From UBA1127 sp965116355 (lineage in GTDB: Bacteria; Chloroflexota; Dehalococcoidia; Lucifugimonadales; UBA1127): DNA of 64,000 bases. Below the pieces are notes generated by a model. The model had not been told where the DNA came from. It saw only the letters and a program-made list of their open reading frames with translations, and made no database searches. Below are positions 33,029 through 42,775 of this stretch, piece after piece; position 1 is the first letter of the stretch; every line of letters starts with the position of its first letter. The stretch covers positions 1,364,001 through 1,428,000 of the forward strand of contig OZ220679.1 in the NCBI GenBank assembly GCA_965116355.1. Direction: 5' to 3'. The position numbers and the translations under genes were made by a program.

Positions 33029-34195
33029 CTACTCCTGCGTTGGGTACGTCCAGAGCTCTCGGCGCTGGGCGGTGTGAAGGGCGTGCACGATGCCCTCGGA
33101 GTCGATCAGGTAGACCACGTCGCCGTTGCTGGCCATGCCGGCGCGCACCTGCTCGCCGACGCCGATGGACCACTCCTCCAGCCCGTCAATCCGGCTGAAC
33201 TGGTGCACGATGTTCTCGGTGGTCGCGACGACGACTGAGCGCTCGAGGACCTCCGGCGCCGCGACGATGGGCCCGCTGGCCTCGGCTGGGATGGACCAGA
33301 CGAGGTTGCCCCCGGCGTCGAGGGCGTACAGGCTGCCGTTGAGCGTGGCGGCGTAGATGACGCCGTCGTCGTGCACGGGCGACGCCCAGAACCAGCCGTC
33401 GCCCTCGAAGCTCCACCGCACCTCGCCGGTCTCGGCGTCGATGGCGTACAGTGAGCGATCCAGCGAGCCGACGTAGACGGCGCCGTTCAGGACGAGGGGC
33501 GTGCCGACGACGGCGCCGTCCAGCTCGACCTGCCACAGCTGCCTTCCGTCGTCCAGGTTCACGGCGTAGACCGAGTGGCCCAGCGTCCCGAAGTAGAACG
33601 TGCCGTCGGCGACCGCCGCCTGCGACCAGATTCTCCCGTCGGCCTGGAAGGGCGACCACGTCCTGCCGGGCAGCGCGGCCGGGTCCTCCGGCAGCGCGAT
33701 GGCGTGCAGGCTGCCGTCGCCGGTGCCGACGAGGAGCGAGTTGCCCGCCAGCGCGGGCGCGCCGACGATGCGGCCCGGGAGTATCGTCGACCACGTCTGG
33801 AGGCCCGTTTCGGCGTTCAGCGCGAAGACGTTGGCGCGGATGTCGTCGTCCTCCTGCGGGTCCTCATAGGTGACGAGGTAGATGCTCTCCTGCCCGGGGC
33901 CGTTCTCGCCTTCGGGCGCGCCGACGACGGGGGTGCTGTAGACGGGGCCGAGGCCGTCCTCGTTGGTCGGGGGGAACGGGTTGTAGATGAGGGCGGGCCG
34001 TCCGCCCGCGCCCTCGGCGTCACCGGCGACGTCGAGGGCGAAGACGCGGCCCTCGCCGGAGGTCACGTAGAGGGTGTCGTCGTCGACGGTCAGGCCGGCC
34101 CATCCCCGCGCCTGGAACCGGTCGATGCCGCAGGCGCTCAACAGCGCGAGCATGGCGACGAGCAGGATGGGTACCCACCAACGTCCTGGTGTCAC
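33029..34195 (-). CDS. PQQ-type beta-propeller lipoprotein (BamB-like)
   Basis: A 388-residue exported protein with a membrane segment and lipobox LLSACG, then 7-8 blades of the PQQ repeat type (GRVFALDVAG, NVFALNAETGLQTWS, SVYAVNLDDGRQLWQVELDG, SLYAIDAETGEVRWSFEGDG, SLYALDAGGNLVWS). Such propellers are protein-interaction platforms, as in BamB. It sits between yidD and yidC in an otherwise universal cluster, 11 bp from yidC, so it may assist YidC clients. The GTG start at 34195 is supported by GAGGACAT upstream and by the position of the signal sequence. Confidence 0.85.
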   Translation of the reverse strand: MTPGRWWVPILLVAMLALLSACGIDRFQARGWAGLTVDDDTLYVTSGEGRVFALDVAGDAEGAGGRPALIYNPFPPTNEDGLGPVYSTPVVGAPEGENGPGQESIYLVTYEDPQEDDDIRANVFALNAETGLQTWSTILPGRIVGAPALAGNSLLVGTGDGSLHAIALPEDPAALPGRTWSPFQADGRIWSQAAVADGTFYFGTLGHSVYAVNLDDGRQLWQVELDGAVVGTPLVLNGAVYVGSLDRSLYAIDAETGEVRWSFEGDGWFWASPVHDDGVIYAATLNGSLYALDAGGNLVWSIPAEASGPIVAAPEVLERSVVVATTENIVHQFSRIDGLEEWSIGVGEQVRAGMASNGDVVYLIDSEGIVHALHTAQRRELWTYPTQE

Positions 34196-34238
34196 TGACG
34201 GATGTCCTCTTCCGGGCGCACGCTGGCCGCCCACGTAA

Positions 34239-34508
34239 TCATCGGGACTCGATACGGGATGCCTGGGTGTCCTCGCCGGCGGGCGGGACGGGTCCCGCAA
34301 GCGGGACCGGGTCGAAGCCGTGGCCGCCCCACGGCGTGCACCGGGCGAGCCTCCGCAGGGCGAGCCAGCCGCCGCGCAGGGCCCCGTGCGCCTCGATCGC
34401 CTCCTCGGCGTACTCGGAGCAGGTGGGCAGGTAGCGGCACCGGCAGCCCAGCACCGGCGAGACGAAGCTCCGATAGAACCGGACCAGCGCGAGGGTCAAC
34501 CCCTTCAC
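34239..34508 (-). CDS. yidD: Membrane protein insertion efficiency factor YidD
   Basis: An 89-residue small protein with the family core LVRFYRSFVSPVLGCRCRYLPTCSEYA, three-cysteine pattern, ARCTPWGGHGFDPVP. It acts with YidC in inserting membrane proteins. The GTG start at 34508 overlaps the rnpA stop by 4 nt (GTGA), indicating translational coupling. Confidence 0.95.
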   Translation of the reverse strand: MKGLTLALVRFYRSFVSPVLGCRCRYLPTCSEYAEEAIEAHGALRGGWLALRRLARCTPWGGHGFDPVPLAGPVPPAGEDTQASRIESR

Positions 34509-34864
34509 CTGTCCTCTCCTTGTTCAGCCGTCGCGCCGCACACCCCGGCGCGCTTCAACAGTCCCATCACGTCGTCGCGGAGCCCCGCGAAGGACGAGTC
34601 CGCCGCGGACGGCCTCGCCACCACGACGACGTCGTAGCCGGGCGCGACGCCGGCCCCGCGCACGATCTCCCGCAGGCGGCGCTTCACGCGGTTGCGCACC
34701 ACCGCGTTGCCGACAGCCTTGCTGACGGCCAGCCCGAGGCGGTATGCGTCCAACCCATTGGGAAATGTTCTGATGGTCACGAGCTTGCCGGTCCACCGGC
34801 GTCCGCGCGCAAAAACAGCGTCAAAGCTGGCCTTTCTGGTGAGGCGGTGGCGCCGCGGCAGCAT
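34505..34864 (-). CDS. rnpA: Ribonuclease P protein component
   Basis: A 119-residue protein. It has the RNP signature KAVGNAVVRNRVKRRLREIVR and the N-terminal RLTRKASFDAVFARGRR. It binds the RNase P RNA (not found in this window) for tRNA 5' processing. It lies 38 bp after rpmH on the same transcript. Confidence 0.95.
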   Translation of the reverse strand: MLPRRHRLTRKASFDAVFARGRRWTGKLVTIRTFPNGLDAYRLGLAVSKAVGNAVVRNRVKRRLREIVRGAGVAPGYDVVVVARPSAADSSFAGLRDDVMGLLKRAGVCGATAEQGEDR

Positions 34865-34902
34865 GGTCGTGTCGGCGCTCAGGGCGCCCGCCGTGGACCG
34901 GG

Positions 34903-35040
34903 CTATCCGGCAATGCGCGTGCGCCCCTTCAGGCGGCGGCGCTTCAGCACCAGCCGGCCCTCTCGCGTGCGCATGCGCACCCTGAAACCGTGGGTGTTCT
35001 TGCGATACCGTGTCTTGGGCTGCAACGTTCGCTTTGGCAT
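34903..35040 (-). CDS. rpmH: 50S ribosomal protein L34
   Basis: A 45-residue protein. It begins MPKRTLQPKTRYRKNTHGF and ends RRRLKGRTRIAG, a complete L34 (usual length 44-46). The start is ATG 35040 with a weak GAAGAG upstream. It is the first gene of the rpmH-rnpA-yidD-propeller-yidC-jag operon, with an extended -10 about 80 bp upstream. Confidence 0.97.
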   Translation of the reverse strand: MPKRTLQPKTRYRKNTHGFRVRMRTREGRLVLKRRRLKGRTRIAG

Positions 35041-35119
35041 CTCTTCACCGCGCCTGACCGCCGCTCGCCGGCCGCAAAGGCCGAACTGGCGGCGTCACTC
35101 GATTGCATCGTGCGGAGAG

Positions 35120-35128
35120 AGTATAGCA
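35120..35128 (-). promoter_or_regulatory. Extended -10 of the rpmH operon
   Basis: On the minus strand, TGC-TATACT, about 80 nt before the rpmH ATG. It is identical in core to the moeB and OCD-family promoters. Confidence 0.55.
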
Positions 35129-35168
35129 TTCCGTGTGCGCGGCGTCACTACGGGGGGTTCGGCTGCGG

Positions 35169-35199
35169 GAACGGGCGATTCGCGAATCGCCCGTACAGA
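35169..35199. repeat. Family-C palindrome
   Basis: GGGCGATTCGCGAATCGCCC, a perfect palindrome followed by GTACAG. It lies between the UbiA-family gene and the rpmH promoter, and resembles the GTCGCCCCTRCGG palindromes at 5.8-6.6 kb. Confidence 0.7.
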
Positions 35200-35206
35200 A
35201 AGGGGG

Positions 35207-36151
35207 CTACCGCCCCAGCGAGAGCACCGTCAGCACCGTGACGAGGCCGAGGATAGCGGCCACTTGCAGGGGCCTGTCGACGAGGAACATCTCCTCCGGC
35301 GTCTCGCCGGACGCGCCGTCGCGGTACAGGAGCCGCAGGTAGCGGTAGAGGCCAAAGACGGCGAAGGGGAGCGTGAGGGCCATCGCCATGTTGTCGGGGA
35401 GCCCGGCGGCCGTCAGCGTGTAGGCCACGTACGCGGCCAGCACGCCCGCGGCACTGAGGCCGATAAGGACGTCGAGCAGGCGGGGGCTGTAGGCGCCCAG
35501 CACGGCGCGCTGCTGCTCGGCGTCGCCGGCTGCGGCCGCGGTCACCAGCTCGCCGCGCCGCTTGCCCAGCACGATCATCATCGCGCCCAGCCCCATGACC
35601 GCGTAGAGCCACGGCGAGATGGGCACCTGGATGACGACGGCGCCCGCGACCGCCCGCAGCACGTACACGCTGCCCAGCGACAGGATGTCGGCGACGGGCA
35701 CGCGCTTCAGGAGGAGCGAGTAGGCGAGGGTCAGCGCGAGGTAGATGAGGACCGTCACGCCGAACCACGGCTCCAGCAGGAAGGACAGCCCGAGCCCCAC
35801 GGCGAACATGACGGCGGCCGCAATCCTCGCGGCCCGCGCGGACAGCAGGCCGGCGGCGATGGGGCGGTGGCGCTTGCGGGGGTGCAGCCGGTCGCGGGGG
35901 GCGTCGAGGAGGTCGTTGACCAGGTACGTGGCGCTGGAGACGAGGCACCAGAGGAGGAAGGCGGCGGTCGCGATGGCGAAGAGCTCGAGGCCCTCGCGCC
36001 ACATGGAGAACTCCCAGCGCTGGTTGATGGAAAAGACGAGGGCGAAGTAGATGATGCCGTTTTTGGCCCACTGCCGGGGCCGCATGGCACGCAGCAGGCT
36101 GCCCAACGGCGCAGTCCCCCCTTTCGTACGAAGCGCGATGTGCCGCATCAT
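35207..36151 (-). CDS. UbiA-family prenyltransferase, decaprenyl-phosphate phosphoribosyltransferase-like
   Basis: A 314-residue membrane enzyme with about 8-9 helices. It starts with MRPRQWAKNGIIYFALVF, the RPxQWxKN block of DPPR synthases (Rv3806c type). The first aspartate motif is NDLLDAPRDRLHPRKRHRP and the second lies in YSLLLKRVPVADI. These enzymes transfer phosphoribose from PRPP to a polyprenyl phosphate for arabinan precursor formation; other UbiA substrates cannot be excluded. The start is at 36151 or the next codon (36148). Confidence 0.8.
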   Translation of the reverse strand: MMRHIALRTKGGTAPLGSLLRAMRPRQWAKNGIIYFALVFSINQRWEFSMWREGLELFAIATAAFLLWCLVSSATYLVNDLLDAPRDRLHPRKRHRPIAAGLLSARAARIAAAVMFAVGLGLSFLLEPWFGVTVLIYLALTLAYSLLLKRVPVADILSLGSVYVLRAVAGAVVIQVPISPWLYAVMGLGAMMIVLGKRRGELVTAAAAGDAEQQRAVLGAYSPRLLDVLIGLSAAGVLAAYVAYTLTAAGLPDNMAMALTLPFAVFGLYRYLRLLYRDGASGETPEEMFLVDRPLQVAAILGLVTVLTVLSLGR

Positions 36152-36189
36152 AGGAAGTGTGGCGGGGCATCGTCAACGGCGGGGCGCCG

Positions 36190-36250
36190 GATTCCCGCCT
36201 GCGCGGGAATGACGGGGGTGCGGCCTTTCGACAGGCTCAGGGCGAACGGG
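36190..36250. repeat. Family-B and family-A repeats
   Basis: ATTCCCGCCTGCGCGGGAAT, then TTTCGACAGGCTCAGGGCGAACGG. They lie in the gap between the divergent UbiA-family gene and tlyA. Confidence 0.75.
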
Positions 36251-36264
36251 TGAGAGCGCTGGAC

Positions 36265-37023
36265 ATGCCGACAAAGCGCAATCGCATTGACGTGGTGATG
36301 GTGGAGCGGGGGCTGGCGCCTACGCGGGAGAAGGCGCAGGCGCTGCTCATGGCGGGCAGCGTGTCCGTCGACGGGCGCCCGGTCACCAAGCCGGGCACGG
36401 CCGTCGACGCCGGCGCGGGCATCGACGTGCGCGCGCCGCTGCCCTACGTCGGGCGCGGCGGCGAGAAGATGGCGGGGGCGCTGGACGCCTTCAGCATCGA
36501 CCCGGCGGGGGCCGTCGTGCTGGACGTGGGCGCGTCGACGGGCGGGTTCACGGACTGCTTGCTGCAGCGCGGGGCGGTCCGCGCGTACGCCGTTGACGTG
36601 GGACGGGGGCAGCTGGCGCACAAACTGCGGCAGGACGCGCGGGTAACCTCGTACGAGGGCGTCAACGCCCGCAACCCGTTCCCGCTGCCGGAGCCGGTGG
36701 ACCTGGCCGTCGCCGACGTCTCGTTCATCTCGCTGCGGCTGGTGCTGCCGCAGATGGCCGCGCACGTGAAGCATGGCGGGTGGATGCTCGTGCTGGTGAA
36801 GCCGCAGTTCGAGGCAGAGCGGGAGGCCGTCGGGCGCGGCGGCATCGTCCGCGACGCGAGGACGCACGCGGCGGTCGTCGGCGGCATCGCGCAATGGGCC
36901 ATCGGGCAGGGGCACCGGCTGCGGGGCATCGCGCCCTCGCCCATCACCGGCGGCGACGGCAACCGGGAGTTCTTCGTGCTGCTGGAGGCCGGCGGAGGCG
37001 CCGGCGAGGGAGAAGGAATGTAG
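36265..37023 (+). CDS. tlyA: TlyA family rRNA 2'-O-methyltransferase
   Basis: A 252-residue protein: N-terminal S4 RNA-binding domain (about 4-65, RIDVVMVERGLAPTREKAQALLMAG), YVGRGGEKMAGALD, then an FtsJ-type methyltransferase domain with DVGASTGGFTDCLLQRGA and catalytic-type Lys/Asp residues in VADVSFISL and VKPQFE. TlyA methylates cytidines in 16S and 23S rRNA. ATG 36265; an in-frame GTG at 36250 is possible. It is followed by folB after 20 bp, so probably one operon. Confidence 0.92.
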   Translation: MPTKRNRIDVVMVERGLAPTREKAQALLMAGSVSVDGRPVTKPGTAVDAGAGIDVRAPLPYVGRGGEKMAGALDAFSIDPAGAVVLDVGASTGGFTDCLLQRGAVRAYAVDVGRGQLAHKLRQDARVTSYEGVNARNPFPLPEPVDLAVADVSFISLRLVLPQMAAHVKHGGWMLVLVKPQFEAEREAVGRGGIVRDARTHAAVVGGIAQWAIGQGHRLRGIAPSPITGGDGNREFFVLLEAGGGAGEGEGM

Positions 37024-37043
37024 GCCGAGAAGGGAGGCGCGCG

Positions 37044-37409
37044 TTGGCTGACGACAAGATCATCCTGACCGGCATGGTGTTCTACGGCTTTCACGGCGTG
37101 ACGGACGAGGAGCAGCGCATCGGGCAGCGCTTCATCGTCGACGTGGAGCTGGAGGCGGACACTCGCTCCGCGGGGCAGCGGGACGACATCACGCAGGCGG
37201 TGAACTACGTGGCCGTGTACGCGGCGGCGCGGGACGTCGTCGAGGGCGACTCGCGGCGGCTCATCGAGGCCGTGGCGGAGCGCATCGCGGGGCGGGTCCT
37301 GGAGGAGCAGCCGGTGCGCGGGGTGCGCGTTCGGGTGACGAAGCCCTCGCCGCCGATACCGGGGGCGGTGCTGAGCGGGGCCGCCGTGGAGGTGTACCGG
37401 CGCCGGTGA
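37044..37409 (+). CDS. folB: Dihydroneopterin aldolase
   Basis: A 121-residue protein of standard length. It opens DKIILTGMVFYGFHGVTDEEQRIGQRFIVDVEL, with the active-site Tyr and Glu pattern, and has YVAVYAAARDVVEG and the later RVRVTKPSPPI with the conserved Lys. It cleaves dihydroneopterin in folate synthesis. The start is TTG at 37044, well supported by AGGGAGG (37031-37037); no ATG or GTG lies in a suitable place. Confidence 0.92.
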   Translation: MADDKIILTGMVFYGFHGVTDEEQRIGQRFIVDVELEADTRSAGQRDDITQAVNYVAVYAAARDVVEGDSRRLIEAVAERIAGRVLEEQPVRGVRVRVTKPSPPIPGAVLSGAAVEVYRRR

Positions 37410-37437
37410 AGGGTCGAAAATCGGATGGAAACGGCCC

Positions 37438-37467
37438 TTGACGGGCTGAAAACGGCTGCGGTATAGT
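37438..37467 (+). promoter_or_regulatory. rRNA (23S-5S) promoter
   Basis: TTGACG (37438-37443), an 18-bp spacer, then TATAGT (37462-37467). It starts a leader of about 185 nt before the mature 23S 5' end. Confidence 0.65.
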
Positions 37468-37473
37468 TGATTG

Positions 37474-37573
37474 ACTCTTCTGAAGGACAGGGAATGCAGG
37501 GCAGCGCATAGCACGCAACCCATGAGGGATCCCAGGCGGCGGCCGGGGAGGCTCCCCGGAGCGCCGTTTTTTT
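37474..37573 (+). ncRNA. rRNA leader ending in an intrinsic terminator (attenuator or small RNA)
   Basis: From the predicted start (about 37474) the leader has a boxA-like GACTCTTCTGAA. It ends in a strong hairpin GGCG-CCGGGGA...TCCCCGG-CGCC (37538-37565) followed by seven T (37567-37573). That would make a transcript of about 100 nt unless antitermination lets polymerase continue into 23S. No known riboswitch or SRP RNA pattern fits it. Confidence 0.5.
37538..37573 (+). terminator. Intrinsic terminator in the 23S leader
   Basis: An 11-bp stem with a small internal loop at 37542/37560-37561, a GGC loop and a T7 tail. It lies 86 bp before the 23S 5' end. Confidence 0.7.
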
Positions 37574-37658
37574 GTCCCTCGCCCAGGCCTCGGAAGAACG
37601 CACGTTACCAACTGAAGAGCAAGTCTAAAGCAAGTAAGGGAGCAGCATCGAGCCTTGT

Positions 37659-40633
<2,975 letters not shown>

Positions 40634-40722
40634 CCAAGGTTCGGGGCTTCTCCCCAACGCGAGATTTGCTCTTCATCCTCGTCCTGCGTCAGCGGGACGT
40701 CGCGTGCGTCATGTGAAGCATT

Positions 40723-40842
40723 CCCCGGGTGACTAGAGCGAGGTGGAACCACCCGTTCCCATTCCGAACACGGAAGTGAAACGCCTCAGCGCCAACGATA
40801 CTGCCCTCGGGAGGGGGTGGGAAAATCGGCCGTTGCCCGGGG
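40723..40842 (+). rRNA. rrf: 5S ribosomal RNA
   Basis: About 120 nt. It has CCCCGGGTGACTAGAGCGAGG, the conserved ACCCGTTCCCATTCCGAACACGG, GCCAACGATACTGCC and the 3' strand TTGCCCGGGGG pairing with the 5' end. It begins about 90 bp after 23S. Confidence 0.95.
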
Positions 40843-40856
40843 GCTTCTTTTTTTGT
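40832..40856 (+). terminator. Terminator of the 23S-5S operon
   Basis: The 3' strand of the 5S terminal stem (CCCGGGGG) is followed by CTTCTTTTTTTG, so the 5S helix itself acts as the terminator hairpin. Confidence 0.7.
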
Positions 40857-40936
40857 GCCCCGCGCAAGCGCGCGCAGCCCCGGCAACCACATACCCCGTT
40901 ACCTAACGAATCGGACGACCAGCGGAGATGCGAGCG

Positions 40937-41398
40937 ATGGACTACGAGTTCGAGACCAGGCAGACCGAGGCCCAGCACGTCCTGACCATCCACGCGACGA
41001 CGACCGCCCACAAGCTCCCGGAGCTCCTCGGCGAGCTCTTCGGCGAGGTGTACGGGCACATTGCCGGGCAGGGCGGTCAGCCGTCCGGCATGCCCTTCAC
41101 GCGCTACTACGACATGGACGGCGTCAACGTCGACTTCGAGTGCGGCATGCCCGTGGCGTCGCCGATGGCGGGCGCCGGCCGCGTGCGGGCCGGCGAGCTC
41201 CCCGCCTGCACCGTCGCGACGGTCACGCACATGGGCCCGTACGACAACCTGCCGCAGTCGTGGAACGCGCTGCTGTCGTGGATGGGATCGGAGGGCCTGG
41301 AGCCCGCCGGGCCGCCGTGGGAGGTCTACGTCACGGACCCGGGCGCCGAGCCCGACCAGTCGAAGTGGCGCACCGACATCTTCTTCCCAGTACGCTGA
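40937..41398 (+). CDS. GyrI-like (AraC effector-binding domain) protein
   Basis: A 153-residue single-domain protein: an N-terminal strand (YEFETRQTEAQHVLTIHATT), a helix (LPELLGELFGEVYGHIAG), the GxPFTRYYDMDGVNVDFECGMPV block and TVATVTHMGPYDNLPQSWNALLSWM, with WRTDIFFPV at the end. This is the GyrI-like small-molecule-binding fold used by multidrug-binding regulators, here without a DNA-binding domain. Some relatives hydrolyse toxic compounds. The ATG at 40937 has GGAG 9 bp upstream. Confidence 0.8.
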   Translation: MDYEFETRQTEAQHVLTIHATTTAHKLPELLGELFGEVYGHIAGQGGQPSGMPFTRYYDMDGVNVDFECGMPVASPMAGAGRVRAGELPACTVATVTHMGPYDNLPQSWNALLSWMGSEGLEPAGPPWEVYVTDPGAEPDQSKWRTDIFFPVR

Positions 41399-41517
41399 GC
41401 CGGCCGCGCAAGGGAACGCCGCAGCCTTTCCCGGCGTTATCTCAAATAGGGACGCACTCCTTTGACCGAGGCATTCACGAAACCTCGTGTCAAGGCTGTC
41501 AGACAGGCCGAATAACC

Positions 41518-41546
41518 TTTACATGCCATATCGGGAAAGCTACAAT
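41518..41546 (+). promoter_or_regulatory. Promoter of the S1 gene
   Basis: TTTACA (41518-41523), a 17-bp spacer, then TACAAT (41541-41546 by count). The leader would be about 26-30 nt. Confidence 0.6.
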
Positions 41547-41578
41547 GAGGGCGTCTCGGACTCGGGAAGCGGCAGGTA

Positions 41579-42700
41579 GTGACCGTGGTCTCCTCGCCAC
41601 ATGAACAAACCCCAGAAACCATGACCATGGGAGAACTCCTGGAGCTGGAGGGCGGCTGGAAGGACCTCCGGCGGGGAGAAGTCGTAGAGGGCGTGGTCAT
41701 GCGCGTCGACCAGGAAGGGATCCTGGTCAACGTCGGCGGCAAGTCAGAGGGCATCATTCCCGCACGGGAGGCCCGCAGCCTGACCCCCGACGCGCTCGCG
41801 GCCCTGGAAGTCGGGACACCCCTCGTAGCCTACGTCTTACAAACCGAAAGGGATGAGGGCACCGCCCTGCTGTCCCTGGACCGCGCCCGCAGCGAGCAGG
41901 GCTGGGTCATCCTCGAGAAGGCCGTCGATTCCGGCGAGCTGGTGCAGGGCGTGATCATCGAGCACAACCGCGGCGGCGCCGTGGTGCTGGTGGAAGGCGT
42001 GCAGGCCTTTGTTCCCCTCTCCCACCTGCTCCCCGCCACCCGCGACCAGCGCCAGCAGGCGGAGAGCGGCGGACCGGTCAGCACGGGGGAGCCGTCTGAC
42101 TACAAGGTGCTGGAGGTGGACCGCCGGCGGCGGCGCGCCATCCTGTCGGAGCGGCTGGCGTGGCAGAGCGCGCGGGAGGCCCAGAAGGCCCGCCTGATGC
42201 AGGAGCTGGAGGAGGGGGAGACCCGGACCGGCAAGGTGAGCGGCATCTCCAAGTTCGGCGTCTTCGTCGACCTGGGAGGGGCCGACGGGCTGATCCACAC
42301 CTCGGAGCTCTCGTGGCAGCCGGTCGCGGACCCGGAGCAGATCGTCAAGGTCGGTGAAGAGGTCACCGTCATGGTGCTCAAGGTTGACCAGGAGCGGCAG
42401 CGGATATCCCTGAGCCTTCGCCGCCTCAACCCGGAGCCGTGGGACTGGGTAACTGAGAACTTTTCGGCCGGACAAATCGTTAACGGAACAATAACCCGGT
42501 TGACAAGTTTCGGCGCATTTGCTCAGATTGATGAGGGAGTTGAAGGCCTCATCCACATTTCCGAACTCAGCAGCAGGCACATTGAACATCCGCGAGAGGC
42601 GGTGCACGAAGGCGAGGTCCTGGAACTCAAAATCCTCAACGTGGACCCGGAGAGACACCGCCTGTCGCTGAGCAGAAGGCGAGCGCTGGAGGAGCTATAG
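41579..42700 (+). CDS. rpsA: 30S ribosomal protein S1 (four S1 domains)
   Basis: A 373-residue protein with four S1 repeats: GEVVEGVVMRVDQEGILVNVGGKSEGIIP (about 32-85), SGELVQGVIIEHNRGGAVVLVEG (about 120-175), GETRTGKVSGISKFGVFVDLGGADGLIHTSELS (about 218-285) and GQIVNGTITRLTSFGAFAQIDEGVEGLIHISELS (about 303-370). This four-domain form is typical of Gram-positive-type S1, which helps mRNA bind the ribosome. The GTG start at 41579; an ATG at 41621 would shorten it. With leaderless mRNAs common here, its role may be limited to leadered ones. Confidence 0.9.
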   Translation: MTVVSSPHEQTPETMTMGELLELEGGWKDLRRGEVVEGVVMRVDQEGILVNVGGKSEGIIPAREARSLTPDALAALEVGTPLVAYVLQTERDEGTALLSLDRARSEQGWVILEKAVDSGELVQGVIIEHNRGGAVVLVEGVQAFVPLSHLLPATRDQRQQAESGGPVSTGEPSDYKVLEVDRRRRRAILSERLAWQSAREAQKARLMQELEEGETRTGKVSGISKFGVFVDLGGADGLIHTSELSWQPVADPEQIVKVGEEVTVMVLKVDQERQRISLSLRRLNPEPWDWVTENFSAGQIVNGTITRLTSFGAFAQIDEGVEGLIHISELSSRHIEHPREAVHEGEVLELKILNVDPERHRLSLSRRRALEEL

Positions 42701-42775
42701 CTCCTGATATTGGGCGTTCGCCGTTTCAGAGTTTGCGGGAGACCCGCCCAGACTAAACAGGGTTGGGGGTAGGCC

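Noticed and set aside
32088..33173. yidC starting at the far upstream in-frame codon
   Set aside because: The extra 52 residues are Arg-rich antisense of the propeller gene; the GTG at 33017 has a ribosome-binding site and matches the family start.
37474..37573. Signal recognition particle RNA or a known riboswitch in the 23S leader
   Set aside because: It lacks the CAGG...GGAA...AGCA core of SRP RNA and no known riboswitch core could be matched.
40634..40722. A tRNA in the spacer between 23S and 5S
   Set aside because: No cloverleaf can be drawn and no T-arm GTTCRA with matching stems is present.
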